Source of the DNA: an uncultured Coriobacteriaceae bacterium
GTDB lineage: Bacteria > Actinomycetota > Coriobacteriia > Coriobacteriales > Eggerthellaceae
Assembly: GCA_900550055.1 (NCBI GenBank)
Contig: URQU01000039.1
Span: forward strand, 1 to 16,311
Length of the DNA stretch: 16,311 nucleotides
Direction of reading: 5' to 3'
This document shows, piece by piece, positions 1-6,974 of the stretch; positions within the stretch are counted from its first letter, which is position 1, and the number at the start of each line of letters is the position of its first letter. The translations under genes and the position numbers were made by a program. Below the pieces are notes generated by a model. The model made no database searches, was not told where the DNA came from, and saw nothing but the letters and a program-made list of their open reading frames with translations.

Positions 1-927
1 ATCCACGTTGGGTTCGTTGCGGCCGCTGCGATCGAGCTCGGGCCAGCTTTGCGGCCCAGATTCAATTGCCTTCTTCATAAGGCCCGCCACCGTGCGCGCA
101 TCGCGGGTGTTGAGCTTCTCGCGCATGCCGCGCACCATGAACAGCTCGTCGATGGTGCGGGCCTCGCGCTTGCACGCCTCGACGATCTGCTCGTCGGTGA
201 TGACCCATTTGCGCGGCACGTTGCGCTTCTGCGCCGTGACCTCGCGCCATGCGGCGACCTCGCGTGCCGCTGCAAGCTGCTTGCGCGATAGCTGGCCGAC
301 GCGCTTGAGCCTGCGATAGCGCTCGCGCTCATCGGATTCGAAGCGAGCGGGATCGCACATCTCGGCGAATTCAGGGTCAAGCCAATGCAGGCGCCCTTGC
401 CGCTCCAATTCCTGCTTCATATGCTCGTACATGCGGGGAAGGTAGATGACGTCGTCGGCAGCATAACGCAGCTGGGATTCCGACAAGGGACGACGCGACC
501 AGTCGGTGAAGGAATCCACCTTCTTGAGCGCCACGCCGCATTCGGCTCCGACCAATGCTCCGTAGCCGATCTGCTGCGTGTGCCCCAAAAGCGCCGCGGC
601 AACCTGCGTGTCGAAAAGCGGCTGCGGGAGCACGCCCACCTCATGCCACAAGATCTCAAGGTCCTGCCCACCGGAGTGCAGCACCTTCATCACATCTGGG
701 TCCTCGAGCAGCGGGGCCAGCACATGCAGGTCCTTAATGGCGAACGGGTCGACCACCGCCACCTCGTCGTCGGTGGCGAATTGGATCAAGCACAGGCGCG
801 CATAATAGGTCTTCTCGCGTAAAAACTCGGTGTCGATGGCAAGGACGCTTGAGCGGCGTGCTCGCCGGGCGAACGCCTCCAGTGCTTCTTGATCTTCGAT
901 ATACACCCGGTAATTCCTCACGTTCAT
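1..927 (-). CDS. rnd: Ribonuclease D, 3' end cut by window edge
   Basis: This is a DEDD-type 3'-5' exoribonuclease that trims tRNA and other structured RNA 3' ends in the cytoplasm. The reading frame is open from an ATG at 927 to the first base of the window, giving 309 residues without a stop; family members have about 370-390 residues, so the C-terminus lies outside. Visible motifs are Exo I (Asp32-Thr-Glu34-Phe), Exo II (LHSGGQD, Asp89) and Exo III (Tyr155-x3-Asp159). An HRDC RNA-binding domain follows at about residues 215-292 (around VPRKWVITDEQI). The distance from the start to Exo I matches known RNase D proteins, which supports this start, although no clear Shine-Dalgarno sequence precedes it. 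The gene is divergent from the lipid kinase, with 47 bases between the two starts. Family assignment is secure. Confidence 0.93.
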   Translation of the reverse strand, partial: MNVRNYRVYIEDQEALEAFARRARRSSVLAIDTEFLREKTYYARLCLIQFATDDEVAVVDPFAIKDLHVLAPLLEDPDVMKVLHSGGQDLEILWHEVGVLPQPLFDTQVAAALLGHTQQIGYGALVGAECGVALKKVDSFTDWSRRPLSESQLRYAADDVIYLPRMYEHMKQELERQGRLHWLDPEFAEMCDPARFESDERERYRRLKRVGQLSRKQLAAAREVAAWREVTAQKRNVPRKWVITDEQIVEACKREARTIDELFMVRGMREKLNTRDARTVAGLMKKAIESGPQSWPELDRSGRNEPNVD

Positions 928-974
928 ATCGTTGTGCTTTATGATGTAAGAATACCGCAACGGAAGGGAAAACC

Positions 975-1883
975 GTGAAACTGCTTGTCATCAACAACCT
1001 GGCATCGGGATACGGCGAAGGGGCCATCTACGATTTCATGCGCAGCTTCGCCGTCGACGGCGATGAGATCTGCATGCGCTGCACCAACGGCACCACGCCG
1101 GTAGGCTCCCTGCTCGGGGACGCGAAGGACTTCGATGCCGTGATCGCGGCGGGCGGCGACGGCACCGTGGCCACGGTGTGCTACCTGCTGGCGAACACCG
1201 GCATACCTGTGCTGCCCTTCCCCGCAGGAACGGCCAACCTGCTCGCCCTCAACCTTGCAAGCCCACTTGAGCCCCACGCGCTTGCCAAAATGGTGCGCGA
1301 CGGTCAAACGCTTGATTTCGACATGGGTGAGATCTGCGTCGACGGGCATCGCTTCGGGTTCTCCATCATGGCCGGAGCAGGCTACGACGCCGTCATCATG
1401 CGCGGGGCGCAGCGCGGCAAGCGGCTGCTAGGCCCCATGGCATACCTGCAATCGGCGGTTGCCAACGCCATGCCGCAGCAGTCCAAGTTCACGCTTACCT
1501 TAGACGGCCGGCAGGTTCAAAGCGAAGGCCTTGGGGTGTTGCTGGTGAACTTCAGCAAAATCCAGTTCGATATCACGGTGACGCACGACAACAAGCCGCG
1601 AGACGGCGAGTTCGATGTGGTGGTGCTAAAAGCGAAAACCGCATTCGACCTGATACCGGCCGCCATTGCGGGCCTTTTGGATCGGGACGGGGAATTCCCC
1701 GACCGCACCGATGCGCTTGAGATCTTCCGCGCTAAAGAGGTCACGATCGAAGCCGACCCGGCCATGGAGGTCCAATACGACGGCGAGGCCACCGGCCTTT
1801 CCACGCCGTTTTCCGCGCGGATCCTGCCCAGGGCCACGCGCCTGTACATCTCCGACGAAGGCTATTCGCAGTTCGCGAAATAG
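975..1883 (+). CDS. Diacylglycerol kinase/YegS-like lipid kinase
   Basis: This 302-residue protein belongs to the DAGK catalytic-domain family (DgkB/YegS/BmrU), which phosphorylates lipid alcohols such as diacylglycerol with ATP at the inner membrane face. The N-terminal half has the nucleotide-binding GGDGT motif at residues 60-64 and a PAGTANLLA segment near 82-90. The C-terminal beta-sandwich carries a QYDGEATG element, corresponding to the usual QVDGE. The Asn that commonly follows GGDGT (GGDGT-x-N) is replaced here (GGDGTVATV), so substrate or activity could differ. The start is a GTG preceded by GGAAGGG at 962-968 with good spacing. The likely role is recycling diacylglycerol released by lipid-dependent envelope synthesis, but the exact substrate cannot be read from the sequence. 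It appears to be monocistronic and ends at the hairpin terminator 1903-1933. Confidence 0.88.
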   Translation: MKLLVINNLASGYGEGAIYDFMRSFAVDGDEICMRCTNGTTPVGSLLGDAKDFDAVIAAGGDGTVATVCYLLANTGIPVLPFPAGTANLLALNLASPLEPHALAKMVRDGQTLDFDMGEICVDGHRFGFSIMAGAGYDAVIMRGAQRGKRLLGPMAYLQSAVANAMPQQSKFTLTLDGRQVQSEGLGVLLVNFSKIQFDITVTHDNKPRDGEFDVVVLKAKTAFDLIPAAIAGLLDRDGEFPDRTDALEIFRAKEVTIEADPAMEVQYDGEATGLSTPFSARILPRATRLYISDEGYSQFAK

Positions 1884-1902
1884 CAAACCCGCAAAACGGC
1901 AA

Positions 1903-1933
1903 CGGCCCCGCAGGTTCAAAACCTGCGGGGCCG
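1903..1933 (+). terminator. Intrinsic terminator after the lipid kinase
   Basis: A perfect 14-bp stem (1903-1916 with 1920-1933, CGGCCCCGCAGGTT and its complement) has a 3-base loop and a T-rich tail from 1934. It begins 20 bases after the kinase stop. It lies between convergent genes and could also stop leftward terC transcripts, although the minus-strand tail has only a short T-run. Confidence 0.88.
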
Positions 1934-1985
1934 ATTCGTTTCGCGTTTGTTTTTCGAAGCCGCAACGCGGAGGCTCTACCGCGAA

Positions 1986-2020
1986 GGCGTCGTCAGCCGC
2001 ACCTGCCGGCAGACGACGCC
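1986..2020. other. Hairpin at the 3' end of terC
   Basis: GGCGTCGTC (1986-1994) pairs with GACGACGCC (2012-2020). An inner GCCG/CGGC stem is separated from it by an A-A mismatch, with a 7-base loop. It lies 28 bases beyond the terC stop. Neither strand has a T-tract after it, so it is more likely a transcript-end stabiliser or a Rho-dependent end structure than a classical terminator. Confidence 0.5.
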
Positions 2021-2047
2021 GTTCAAACTCGCATCGACGCAACCAGG

Positions 2048-2872
2048 CTAGCCGTTCAGCTCCTCGCCCTTGCGCTCCTGGCCCTTCAGACCCGCCTTCC
2101 ACTTCGCAAGATTCGAGTTGTAGCGCATTTGGATAAGCTCCAGCACCACTGCGAACACCATGGCGCAGTACACCATGAGCTTCTCCATATGCATATCGAG
2201 CACCTCGATGCCGGAGTTGATGCCCAGGGAGTCGAAGAACAACAGCAAGCCGATGACGGTGATGAACACCAGCGCCAAGATCTTCATCTCCGTGTGCCTG
2301 TTGATGAAGTCGGCGATGGCATCGATGAACACCATCATGATGACGATGGCGAAGATGACCGCCATGACCATGATGATCAGATGCTCGGCCAAGCCCACCG
2401 CGGTGATGACCGAGTCGATGGAAAACACCAGATCCATCACCATGATGGTGGCAATGGCCTGACCAAGGCCGATACGACGCAGCTCCTTATGTTCCTCGGA
2501 GTGCTCGGCTTTCTCCTCGGTCAGGGCAAGCACGTCGCGAAGCTCATCGATGCCCTTGTAGATCAGGTATGCGCCGCCCGCCAGCAACACCAGGTCGCGC
2601 ACGTTGAACGCATGCTGGAAAAAGCCCAGGTCCAAAGTGAACAGCGGCTTGGTCATGTGCACCAGATAGCTGGCGAAGCACAGGAAGATGCAGCGCGATA
2701 TCATAGCACCGAGCAAGCCGAGCTTACGGCCGATATGCTGATGCTCGGGCGCCAATCGGTTGGTGGTGATGGAGATGAACACGATGTTGTCCACACCCAG
2801 GACCACCTCCAGAAACATCAGCGTCAACAAGCTGATCCAAGCTTCGGGCGTGGCGAAGATGGAAAGATCCAT
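2048..2872 (-). CDS. terC: TerC-family integral membrane protein, probable manganese exporter
   Basis: A polytopic membrane protein of the TerC/YkoY/MntX-like family, members of which export Mn2+ or help metalate exported proteins. Numbered from the chosen start, the family signature EVVLGVDNIVF (Glu22, Asp28, Asn29) lies in the first membrane span, and the second signature MDLVFSIDSVITAVG (Asp147, Asp153) lies in the middle. Several hydrophobic helices surround a charged cytoplasmic loop (about residues 118-136, EEKAEHSEEHKE). Two in-frame ATGs exist, at 2878 and 2872. The AAAGGAG site lies only 2 bases before the first but 8 before the second, so I choose 2872 (274 residues). The leader carries a yybP-ykoY Mn2+ riboswitch and a terminator, which strongly supports manganese as the physiological signal. 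Tellurite resistance, from which the family is named, is not implied. Confidence 0.93.
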   Translation of the reverse strand: MDLSIFATPEAWISLLTLMFLEVVLGVDNIVFISITTNRLAPEHQHIGRKLGLLGAMISRCIFLCFASYLVHMTKPLFTLDLGFFQHAFNVRDLVLLAGGAYLIYKGIDELRDVLALTEEKAEHSEEHKELRRIGLGQAIATIMVMDLVFSIDSVITAVGLAEHLIIMVMAVIFAIVIMMVFIDAIADFINRHTEMKILALVFITVIGLLLFFDSLGINSGIEVLDMHMEKLMVYCAMVFAVVLELIQMRYNSNLAKWKAGLKGQERKGEELNG

Positions 2873-2909
2873 TTGCATTGCTCCTTTACGTCGTTTCGTC
2901 CGATCAGAA

Positions 2910-2932
2910 GCGCACCGTGGTGCACGGTGCGC
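2910..2932 (-). other. Compact hairpin just upstream of the terC ribosome-binding site
   Basis: GCGCACCGTG (2910-2919) is perfectly complementary to CACGGTGCGC (2923-2932) around a 3-base loop, giving a 10-bp GC-rich stem in the terC leader. It lies 25 bases upstream of the AGGAG ribosome-binding site and beyond the terminator. The bases after it on the minus strand (TTCTGATCGG) are only weakly T-rich, so a second terminator is unlikely. mRNA protection or modulation of ribosome entry is possible. Confidence 0.55.
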
Positions 2933-2970
2933 GGTTTACCCCGTCTCCTCGGATGAGTAGCGCAACAAAA

Positions 2971-3014
2971 AAGACTCATGGCGCAACGTGTTAGAACGTT
3001 GCGCCATGAGTCTT
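2971..3014 (-). terminator. Riboswitch-controlled intrinsic terminator in the terC leader
   Basis: A perfect 19-bp stem (2996-3014 with 2971-2989) with a 6-base loop is followed on the minus strand by a T-run and then TTG. It starts 9 bases after the 3' end of the riboswitch aptamer and about 100 bases before the terC start codon. No minus-strand gene upstream would need it, so it is best read as the expression platform of the riboswitch. The outer bases AAGACTC/GAGTCTT are the same as in the terminator at 10370-10418. Confidence 0.87.
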
Positions 3015-3023
3015 GCAATTTCA

Positions 3024-3112
3024 GGTACGCCAGACCGTTGCCGGCCACGATGTTGAACGCACCGCAGGTATGTCCTGCCAGCTACTCCCCCATGGGCATT
3101 CCGTAGGCTACC
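3024..3112 (-). ncRNA. yybP-ykoY manganese riboswitch aptamer, terC leader
   Basis: Read on the minus strand, this leader has the conserved landmarks of the yybP-ykoY class in order. The GGGGAGTAGC loop is at 3090-3081. A small GCAGG/CCTGC hairpin follows (3078-3074 with 3068-3064). The TCAACAT element is at 3056-3050. The GGCCGGCAACGG region follows at 3046-3035. A closing P1 helix forms between GGTAGCC (3112-3106) and GGCGTACC (3031-3024), with one bulged base. This class senses Mn2+ through the two docked loops and typically controls Mn2+ exporters of the MntP, YkoY and TerC types; terC lies directly downstream. In terminator-type members ligand binding usually turns the gene on. The element was recognised by eye, not by a covariance model. 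Confidence 0.9.
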
Positions 3113-3133
3113 ATGAGCGCCGCCTCAGGGCAA

Positions 3134-3142
3134 TGCTATACT
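3134..3142 (+). promoter_or_regulatory. Extended -10 promoter for the membrane protein/ygbA-like unit
   Basis: TGCTATACT is an extended -10 element (TGn plus TATACT, five of six consensus bases). No good -35 box is visible 17 bases upstream, which is common with extended -10 promoters. Transcription would start near 3149, about 38 bases before the ATG at 3187. The complementary strand reads TATAGC in the same place and could serve as the -10 of the divergent terC leader (start near 3128), but its -35 (GTCGGT) is weak. Confidence 0.6.
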
Positions 3143-3186
3143 TACCCACGCACACAAACCGACTAAAAACCGACAGGCAGGTACCC

Positions 3187-3954
3187 ATGTCGTTATCCCA
3201 TCGCCATACCGATTATTCCATCGAGCAGGGCAACGTACGCTATATGGACGGCTCAAGCCTGCTGCGCCCCGTCGACATGCCGCGCAGCCAGAAGATCATC
3301 ATGGCGGTGTTCGTCGTCATCGCCGTCATCATCGGCTTTCGCTTAGCCGCCGGCGCCATCACCGCGGTGAGCGATTCGAACACCCAAAGCAAGGCAAGCG
3401 TCGAGGAGAACCTCGCACGACCGGTCAGCTACAATCTTCCCGTGCTCACGCAGATGGCGGATATGGACGATCAGGCCATTCTAGATTCGCTCACCGCCGC
3501 CGGTTACACCGTGTACAACCAAACCGCGGAAGGCACCGCCGGCCTTGACCTGGTCAAGCTCCCCTCCGATGTCACGGTCGCAGATGCCGCTGCCATGTAC
3601 GCGAAGGGCGTGGGCAGCCTTTCGGCCTCCCAGGCGGCCCTGCTGCTCAATGGCGGCTGGACGCTTACCGTCGACCGCGCCGATACCTTGAGCATGGCGG
3701 TGAAATACGCCGACTTCTCCTCGAGCACGCTTGAGGCTGCCATCCAGTCCGCCATCGCCGCCGAGGGGTTCGAAGCCTCCAGCACGTCCATGGACACCGA
3801 TGAGGTGGGCAATACCTTCCAAACCGGCACCGTCGATATCGACGGCGACACTTACACTTGGCGCGTATCCGCCGCCCCGCTGTCGGACAAGTACGACATC
3901 AAGGGCCTGCCGAGCACCGCCACATATGTAGGCATCCGCCTGACGGCGATGTAG
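3187..3954 (+). CDS. Hypothetical single-span membrane protein
   Basis: I do not recognise this 255-residue protein. Residues 1-36 are polar and probably cytoplasmic. One hydrophobic segment lies at about 37-60 (around VFVVIAVIIGFRLAAG), and the remaining 195 residues would be outside the cell. The outer part is acidic, rich in Ala, Ser, Thr and Asp, has no cysteines, and looks like a folded domain with alternating beta and alpha segments. It has no signal-peptidase or lipobox site, so the segment is a signal anchor. The frame is open from 3013, but the promoter -10 at 3137-3142 and the site AGGCAGG at 3174-3180 point to the ATG at 3187. The YgbA-like gene follows after 10 bases and is probably co-transcribed. 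Confidence 0.8.
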   Translation: MSLSHRHTDYSIEQGNVRYMDGSSLLRPVDMPRSQKIIMAVFVVIAVIIGFRLAAGAITAVSDSNTQSKASVEENLARPVSYNLPVLTQMADMDDQAILDSLTAAGYTVYNQTAEGTAGLDLVKLPSDVTVADAAAMYAKGVGSLSASQAALLLNGGWTLTVDRADTLSMAVKYADFSSSTLEAAIQSAIAAEGFEASSTSMDTDEVGNTFQTGTVDIDGDTYTWRVSAAPLSDKYDIKGLPSTATYVGIRLTAM

Positions 3955-3964
3955 GGGGCCCTGC

Positions 3965-4312
3965 GTGCAACAAGACACCCCGAAAATCGCGATGCGCCGA
4001 GCTCGCGAGGAGAAGACCATCTCGCAGATGGTGGCGCTGTATTGCGCCGGCAACCATGAACATGCCAGCAGAACCGAAACAGCGGTATGCGGCGAAGCCG
4101 TGTGCCCGGAATGCGCGGAACTCGACGAATACGCGGCGCTGCGCACGCGCCGATGCCGCAAGATGCACGTGAAAACCAGCTGCGATGCCTGCGAGAACCA
4201 CTGCTACAAGCCGGAAATGCGCGAGCGCATCCGCCAGGTGATGCGCTACAGCGGCCCCCGCATGATCACGAGGCACCCCATCGCCGCCATCAGGCATTTG
4301 CTGGGAAGATAA
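3965..4312 (+). CDS. YgbA_NO-family protein (nitrous/nitric oxide-stimulated promoter family)
   Basis: The protein has 115 residues and resembles E. coli YgbA, a small cysteine-rich family linked to nitrosative stress. The C-terminal block (YKPEMRERIRQVMRYSGPRM, then RHPIAAIRHLLG) is the family hallmark. An N-terminal EEKTISQMVALYC element and eight cysteines (27, 42, 47, 50, 64, 73, 76, 80), several in CxxC pairs, complete the pattern. The cysteines suggest metal or iron-sulfur binding, which is inference. The start is a GTG with an AGGGGG site overlapping the stop codon of the previous gene; an internal ATG at 3992 is an alternative that would keep the conserved region. No transmembrane segment is present. 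It is likely co-transcribed with the membrane protein upstream and ends at the palindromic terminator. Confidence 0.85.
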   Translation: MQQDTPKIAMRRAREEKTISQMVALYCAGNHEHASRTETAVCGEAVCPECAELDEYAALRTRRCRKMHVKTSCDACENHCYKPEMRERIRQVMRYSGPRMITRHPIAAIRHLLGR

Positions 4313-4314
4313 CC

Positions 4315-4346
4315 GGAAACGGCCATGCGATCGCATGGCCGTTTCC
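4315..4346 (+). terminator. Palindromic intrinsic terminator after the YgbA-like gene
   Basis: A perfect 32-nt palindrome (16-base arms, GGAAACGGCCATGCGA and its complement) starts 2 bases after the stop codon and is followed by TTATTC on the plus strand. The centre GATC probably forms the loop. It may also stop leftward transcripts. Confidence 0.85.
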
Positions 4347-4480
4347 TTATTCGCGACCGAAAGGCACGACTCAGGCGCAACCGTCCCGAATACGAACGGC
4401 GCCCTCGACGGGAACGCCCATTCGCACGCAAGCGAACCCCCTGCTGCCCGCGATTCAAGCGCCATTTGCTCAGAGCGAAC

Positions 4481-4518
4481 GATGCGGGCTGCATCGAAAA
4501 CAATCGATGCAGCCCATC
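4481..4518 (-). terminator. Hairpin downstream of xer, possible terminator
   Basis: A 12-bp stem (GGGCTGCATCGA, 4486-4497, with 4504-4515) has a 6-base loop and is extended by GAT/ATC across a 2-base bulge. It is about 75 bases beyond the xer stop. No T-run follows on the minus strand, so termination here is uncertain. The rest of 4347-4592 holds nothing I can assign. Confidence 0.4.
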
Positions 4519-4592
4519 GGCTTTCCCTAGCGCAGCCTTTCCCCATACCGATGACCGAGCACCTGCTCGGATCAGAACGATCGAATCGCGCA

Positions 4593-5567
4593 TTACCCCC
4601 TAGGATGCGCCCTATGATGTTCGACGCCCAAACGCTCGGGGGTGGTATGCGTGTAGATCTGCGTGGTGGACAGACTTGCGTGCCCGAGCATCTCCTGAAC
4701 GCTTCGCAGATCGGCTCCTCCTGCCAGCACGTCGGTGGCGAAGGTGTGACGCAGATCGTGAGGCGTGATGGTGGATGGAAGCCCTGCAGCGGCAAGCGCC
4801 TGCTTGAACATCTTGCGCATCGCATCGGTGCCCATTTGGTTACCGCGCGTCGAAACGAAGAAATACGGGCATTCCTTATCCTTGACAAGCACGGGTCGCG
4901 CGAACAGCAGGTACGTGCGCATGCTCGAAAGCGCAAGGTCGTGCAAAGGCACGATACGCTCCTTGGACCCTTTGCCGAGCACGCGGCATTGCCCCTGGTC
5001 GAAATCAACCGCGGAAAGCAACAGCCCGGAAGCCTCGGACACACGCGCGCCGCATGCGTACAGAAACTCGAGCAGCGCCTGATTGCGCATCTCGGAGGGC
5101 GTACGCTCGTCGCGCCCGTGGGAATCGAGCCGTTTGCCATATACGCCGAGCAGCGCGGCAACGTCCTGCGGACGAAGATGATGCGGCAGGCGCTGCGGCT
5201 GCTTGGGGCCCGAAAGCGCGCTGGCGGGGTCCTCGGATACGATCCCGTTGACATTGAGCCACTGGAAGAAGGTGCGCACGGCCGACAAGCGGCGATTCAC
5301 CGTCGCGCGCGAATACTGCGCCTGCTCAAGCTGGCTTAAGTAGCGGCGAAGCTGCCGGTGGCTAGGATGCAGGCCATCGACACGGGTGCGCTTTGCCCAC
5401 CTGGCGTAATCAAGCAAGTCGATCCGGTACGCGCGCAAGGTGTTCTCAGAGGGATTGCGCTCAGTACGCCACGAGCCGATGAACTGCTCGATGGCTGTGA
5501 ACGCTTGCGCATCCACATCCTTAGTAGGTGCCTTATCGCCGCAAGAAGTCTCGGCCTTAGGCGTCAT
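4593..5567 (-). CDS. xerC: Xer-type tyrosine site-specific recombinase
   Basis: Xer recombinases resolve chromosome dimers at dif during cell division. From the ATG at 5567 the protein has 324 residues. It has an N-terminal SAM-like core-binding domain (about 22-110, around NPSENTLRAYRIDLLDY) and a C-terminal catalytic domain with the full set of residues: Arg175 (GARVSEA), Lys199 (GKGSKE), His270-x-x-Arg273 (HDLRHTFA), His296 (MLGHASL) and Tyr305 (QIYTH). The ATG overlaps the end of trmFO by 11 bases, which implies translational coupling; longer upstream frames run inside trmFO and are unlikely. The order dprA-trmFO-xer matches the Bacillus dprA-topA-trmFO-codV(xerC) arrangement, which is why I use xerC. 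Many actinobacteria have one XerD-like protein instead, so the symbol is less certain than the family. Confidence 0.9.
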   Translation of the reverse strand: MTPKAETSCGDKAPTKDVDAQAFTAIEQFIGSWRTERNPSENTLRAYRIDLLDYARWAKRTRVDGLHPSHRQLRRYLSQLEQAQYSRATVNRRLSAVRTFFQWLNVNGIVSEDPASALSGPKQPQRLPHHLRPQDVAALLGVYGKRLDSHGRDERTPSEMRNQALLEFLYACGARVSEASGLLLSAVDFDQGQCRVLGKGSKERIVPLHDLALSSMRTYLLFARPVLVKDKECPYFFVSTRGNQMGTDAMRKMFKQALAAAGLPSTITPHDLRHTFATDVLAGGADLRSVQEMLGHASLSTTQIYTHTTPERLGVEHHRAHPRG

Positions 5568-6945
5568 GCCTGGCAGCTTCCCGCGCGCAGCCCAAAAGCC
5601 CGCAAGCGCGCAGCTCGTCGCAATAACGCTCAAGGGCTTGCGCCCCGCGCTCAGCATAGGCGGCATAGCGCTGCCCCTTGTTGCGGATCCGCTGCTCAAG
5701 CGGCTCCATGATGCCGAAGTTCACGTGCATGGGCTGGTAATCGACGGTATCGGGGCTGGTAGCGTATGCCAGCAATGCGCCGAACGCCGTTTCCGTCGGC
5801 AGCTGCGGAGCCTTCACGCCGCCGAGCAGCGCTGCCACATGCAACGCCGCATGAATCCCTGAGCGGATGGCCTCGCAATAACCCTCGGTACCCGCCAATT
5901 GGCCCGCCACGAACACCGGCACATCAACGCCGGCGGTGCTGCGAAGCCTAAGTTCGGGCGTCAGCAGCTTCGGAGCGTTGATGAAGGTGTTGCGATGCAT
6001 GACACCATAACGCGCGAACTCCGCCTGCTCCAAGCCGGGAATCATGCGGAACACGCGCTTTTGCTCGGGAAACGTCAAGTTGGTTTGAAAACCCACCAGG
6101 TTATAGCTTTCCCCATGCGCATCCTCGGCGCGAAGCTGCAAGGCGGCCCATGGGCGCCTGCCCGTAGCGGGATCGGTCAGGCCGACGGGCTTGAGCGTGC
6201 CGAAGCGAGGCGCATCGACGCCCTTGCGGGCGATCTCCTCGATGGGCTGGCAAGCCTGGAACAGATCGCGCGTCTCGAATTCGCGGCGGATCACGCGATC
6301 GGCGCCAACCAGCTGCTCGATGAACGCCTCGTACTCCTCACGCGAGAACGGGGCGTTCAGGTAATCGCCCACCTGCCCGCCCGCATCCTCGTAGCGGCTT
6401 TGGCGGAACAGCTTGCCCATGTCCAGAGAATCGGCCATGACGATGGGAGCCGCCGCATCGTAGAACGCCATATGGTCCGACCCCGTGATCTGGGACAGCG
6501 ATTCAGCCAAAGCATCCGAGGTCAACGGACCGGACGCCATGATGACGGCATCGGCGCCCTTGCAGGCCTGCTGCACCGAGCATACCTCCGCGTGCTCCAA
6601 GTTAATCCCGGAGTGCTCCTGGATGCGCTGCGTTATCTGGCGGGCGAACGCCTCGCGATCGACCGCAAGGGCGCCGCCGGCCGCCACGGCGTTATCAAGG
6701 GCGGCGGCGTGCACCTGCGAACCGAGCGCGGCAAGCTCGGCTTTCAGCATGCCCGCCGCGCTTTCCGGCTTCGTGCTCTTCAGGCTGTTCGAGCAGACCA
6801 GCTCGGCGCACAAGCCGGTTTTGTGCACAGGCGTTCCCTTTTCGGGGCGCATTTCCACAAGGCGGACCGAGAACCCTCGGTCCGCTAGTTGCAAAGCCGC
6901 CTCGCTTCCCGCAAGGCCGGCTCCGATGATTGAGATTCGCTTCAT
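5557..6945 (-). CDS. trmFO: TrmFO, folate/FAD-dependent tRNA m5U54 methyltransferase
   Basis: TrmFO makes 5-methyluridine at position 54 of the tRNA T-loop, using methylene-tetrahydrofolate as carbon donor and reduced FAD. From the ATG at 6945 it has 462 residues, within or slightly above the usual 435-450. The FAD-binding motif GAGLAGSEAA starts at residue 8. The hallmark AELVCSNSL carries Cys51, and a second conserved cysteine is Cys232 (FQACQPIEEIARKG), corresponding to the cysteine pair known in B. subtilis TrmFO. The C-terminal region contains GTEGYCEAIRSGIHAAL. An ATG nine bases upstream (6954) is the alternative start; neither has a strong ribosome-binding site. The gene begins 29 bases after dprA ends and overlaps xer at its 3' end. 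Confidence 0.94.
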   Translation of the reverse strand: MKRISIIGAGLAGSEAALQLADRGFSVRLVEMRPEKGTPVHKTGLCAELVCSNSLKSTKPESAAGMLKAELAALGSQVHAAALDNAVAAGGALAVDREAFARQITQRIQEHSGINLEHAEVCSVQQACKGADAVIMASGPLTSDALAESLSQITGSDHMAFYDAAAPIVMADSLDMGKLFRQSRYEDAGGQVGDYLNAPFSREEYEAFIEQLVGADRVIRREFETRDLFQACQPIEEIARKGVDAPRFGTLKPVGLTDPATGRRPWAALQLRAEDAHGESYNLVGFQTNLTFPEQKRVFRMIPGLEQAEFARYGVMHRNTFINAPKLLTPELRLRSTAGVDVPVFVAGQLAGTEGYCEAIRSGIHAALHVAALLGGVKAPQLPTETAFGALLAYATSPDTVDYQPMHVNFGIMEPLEQRIRNKGQRYAAYAERGAQALERYCDELRACGLLGCAREAARHDA

Positions 6946-6974
6946 AGTATCCATGCGCCATAGCATACCAGACG

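Noticed and set aside
3013..3186. Longer N-terminus for the hypothetical membrane protein
   Set aside because: It would start upstream of the probable promoter -10 and within the terC riboswitch; the ATG at 3187 has a ribosome-binding site and sensible topology.
4347..4592. Small frames between the YgbA-like gene and xer on either strand
   Set aside because: They are Arg/Pro-rich reverse-frame-like sequence, run through hairpins, and lack ribosome-binding sites.
5899..6888. Plus-strand frame of 329 codons opposite trmFO
   Set aside because: Antisense shadow of trmFO, with composition typical of reverse-frame translation.
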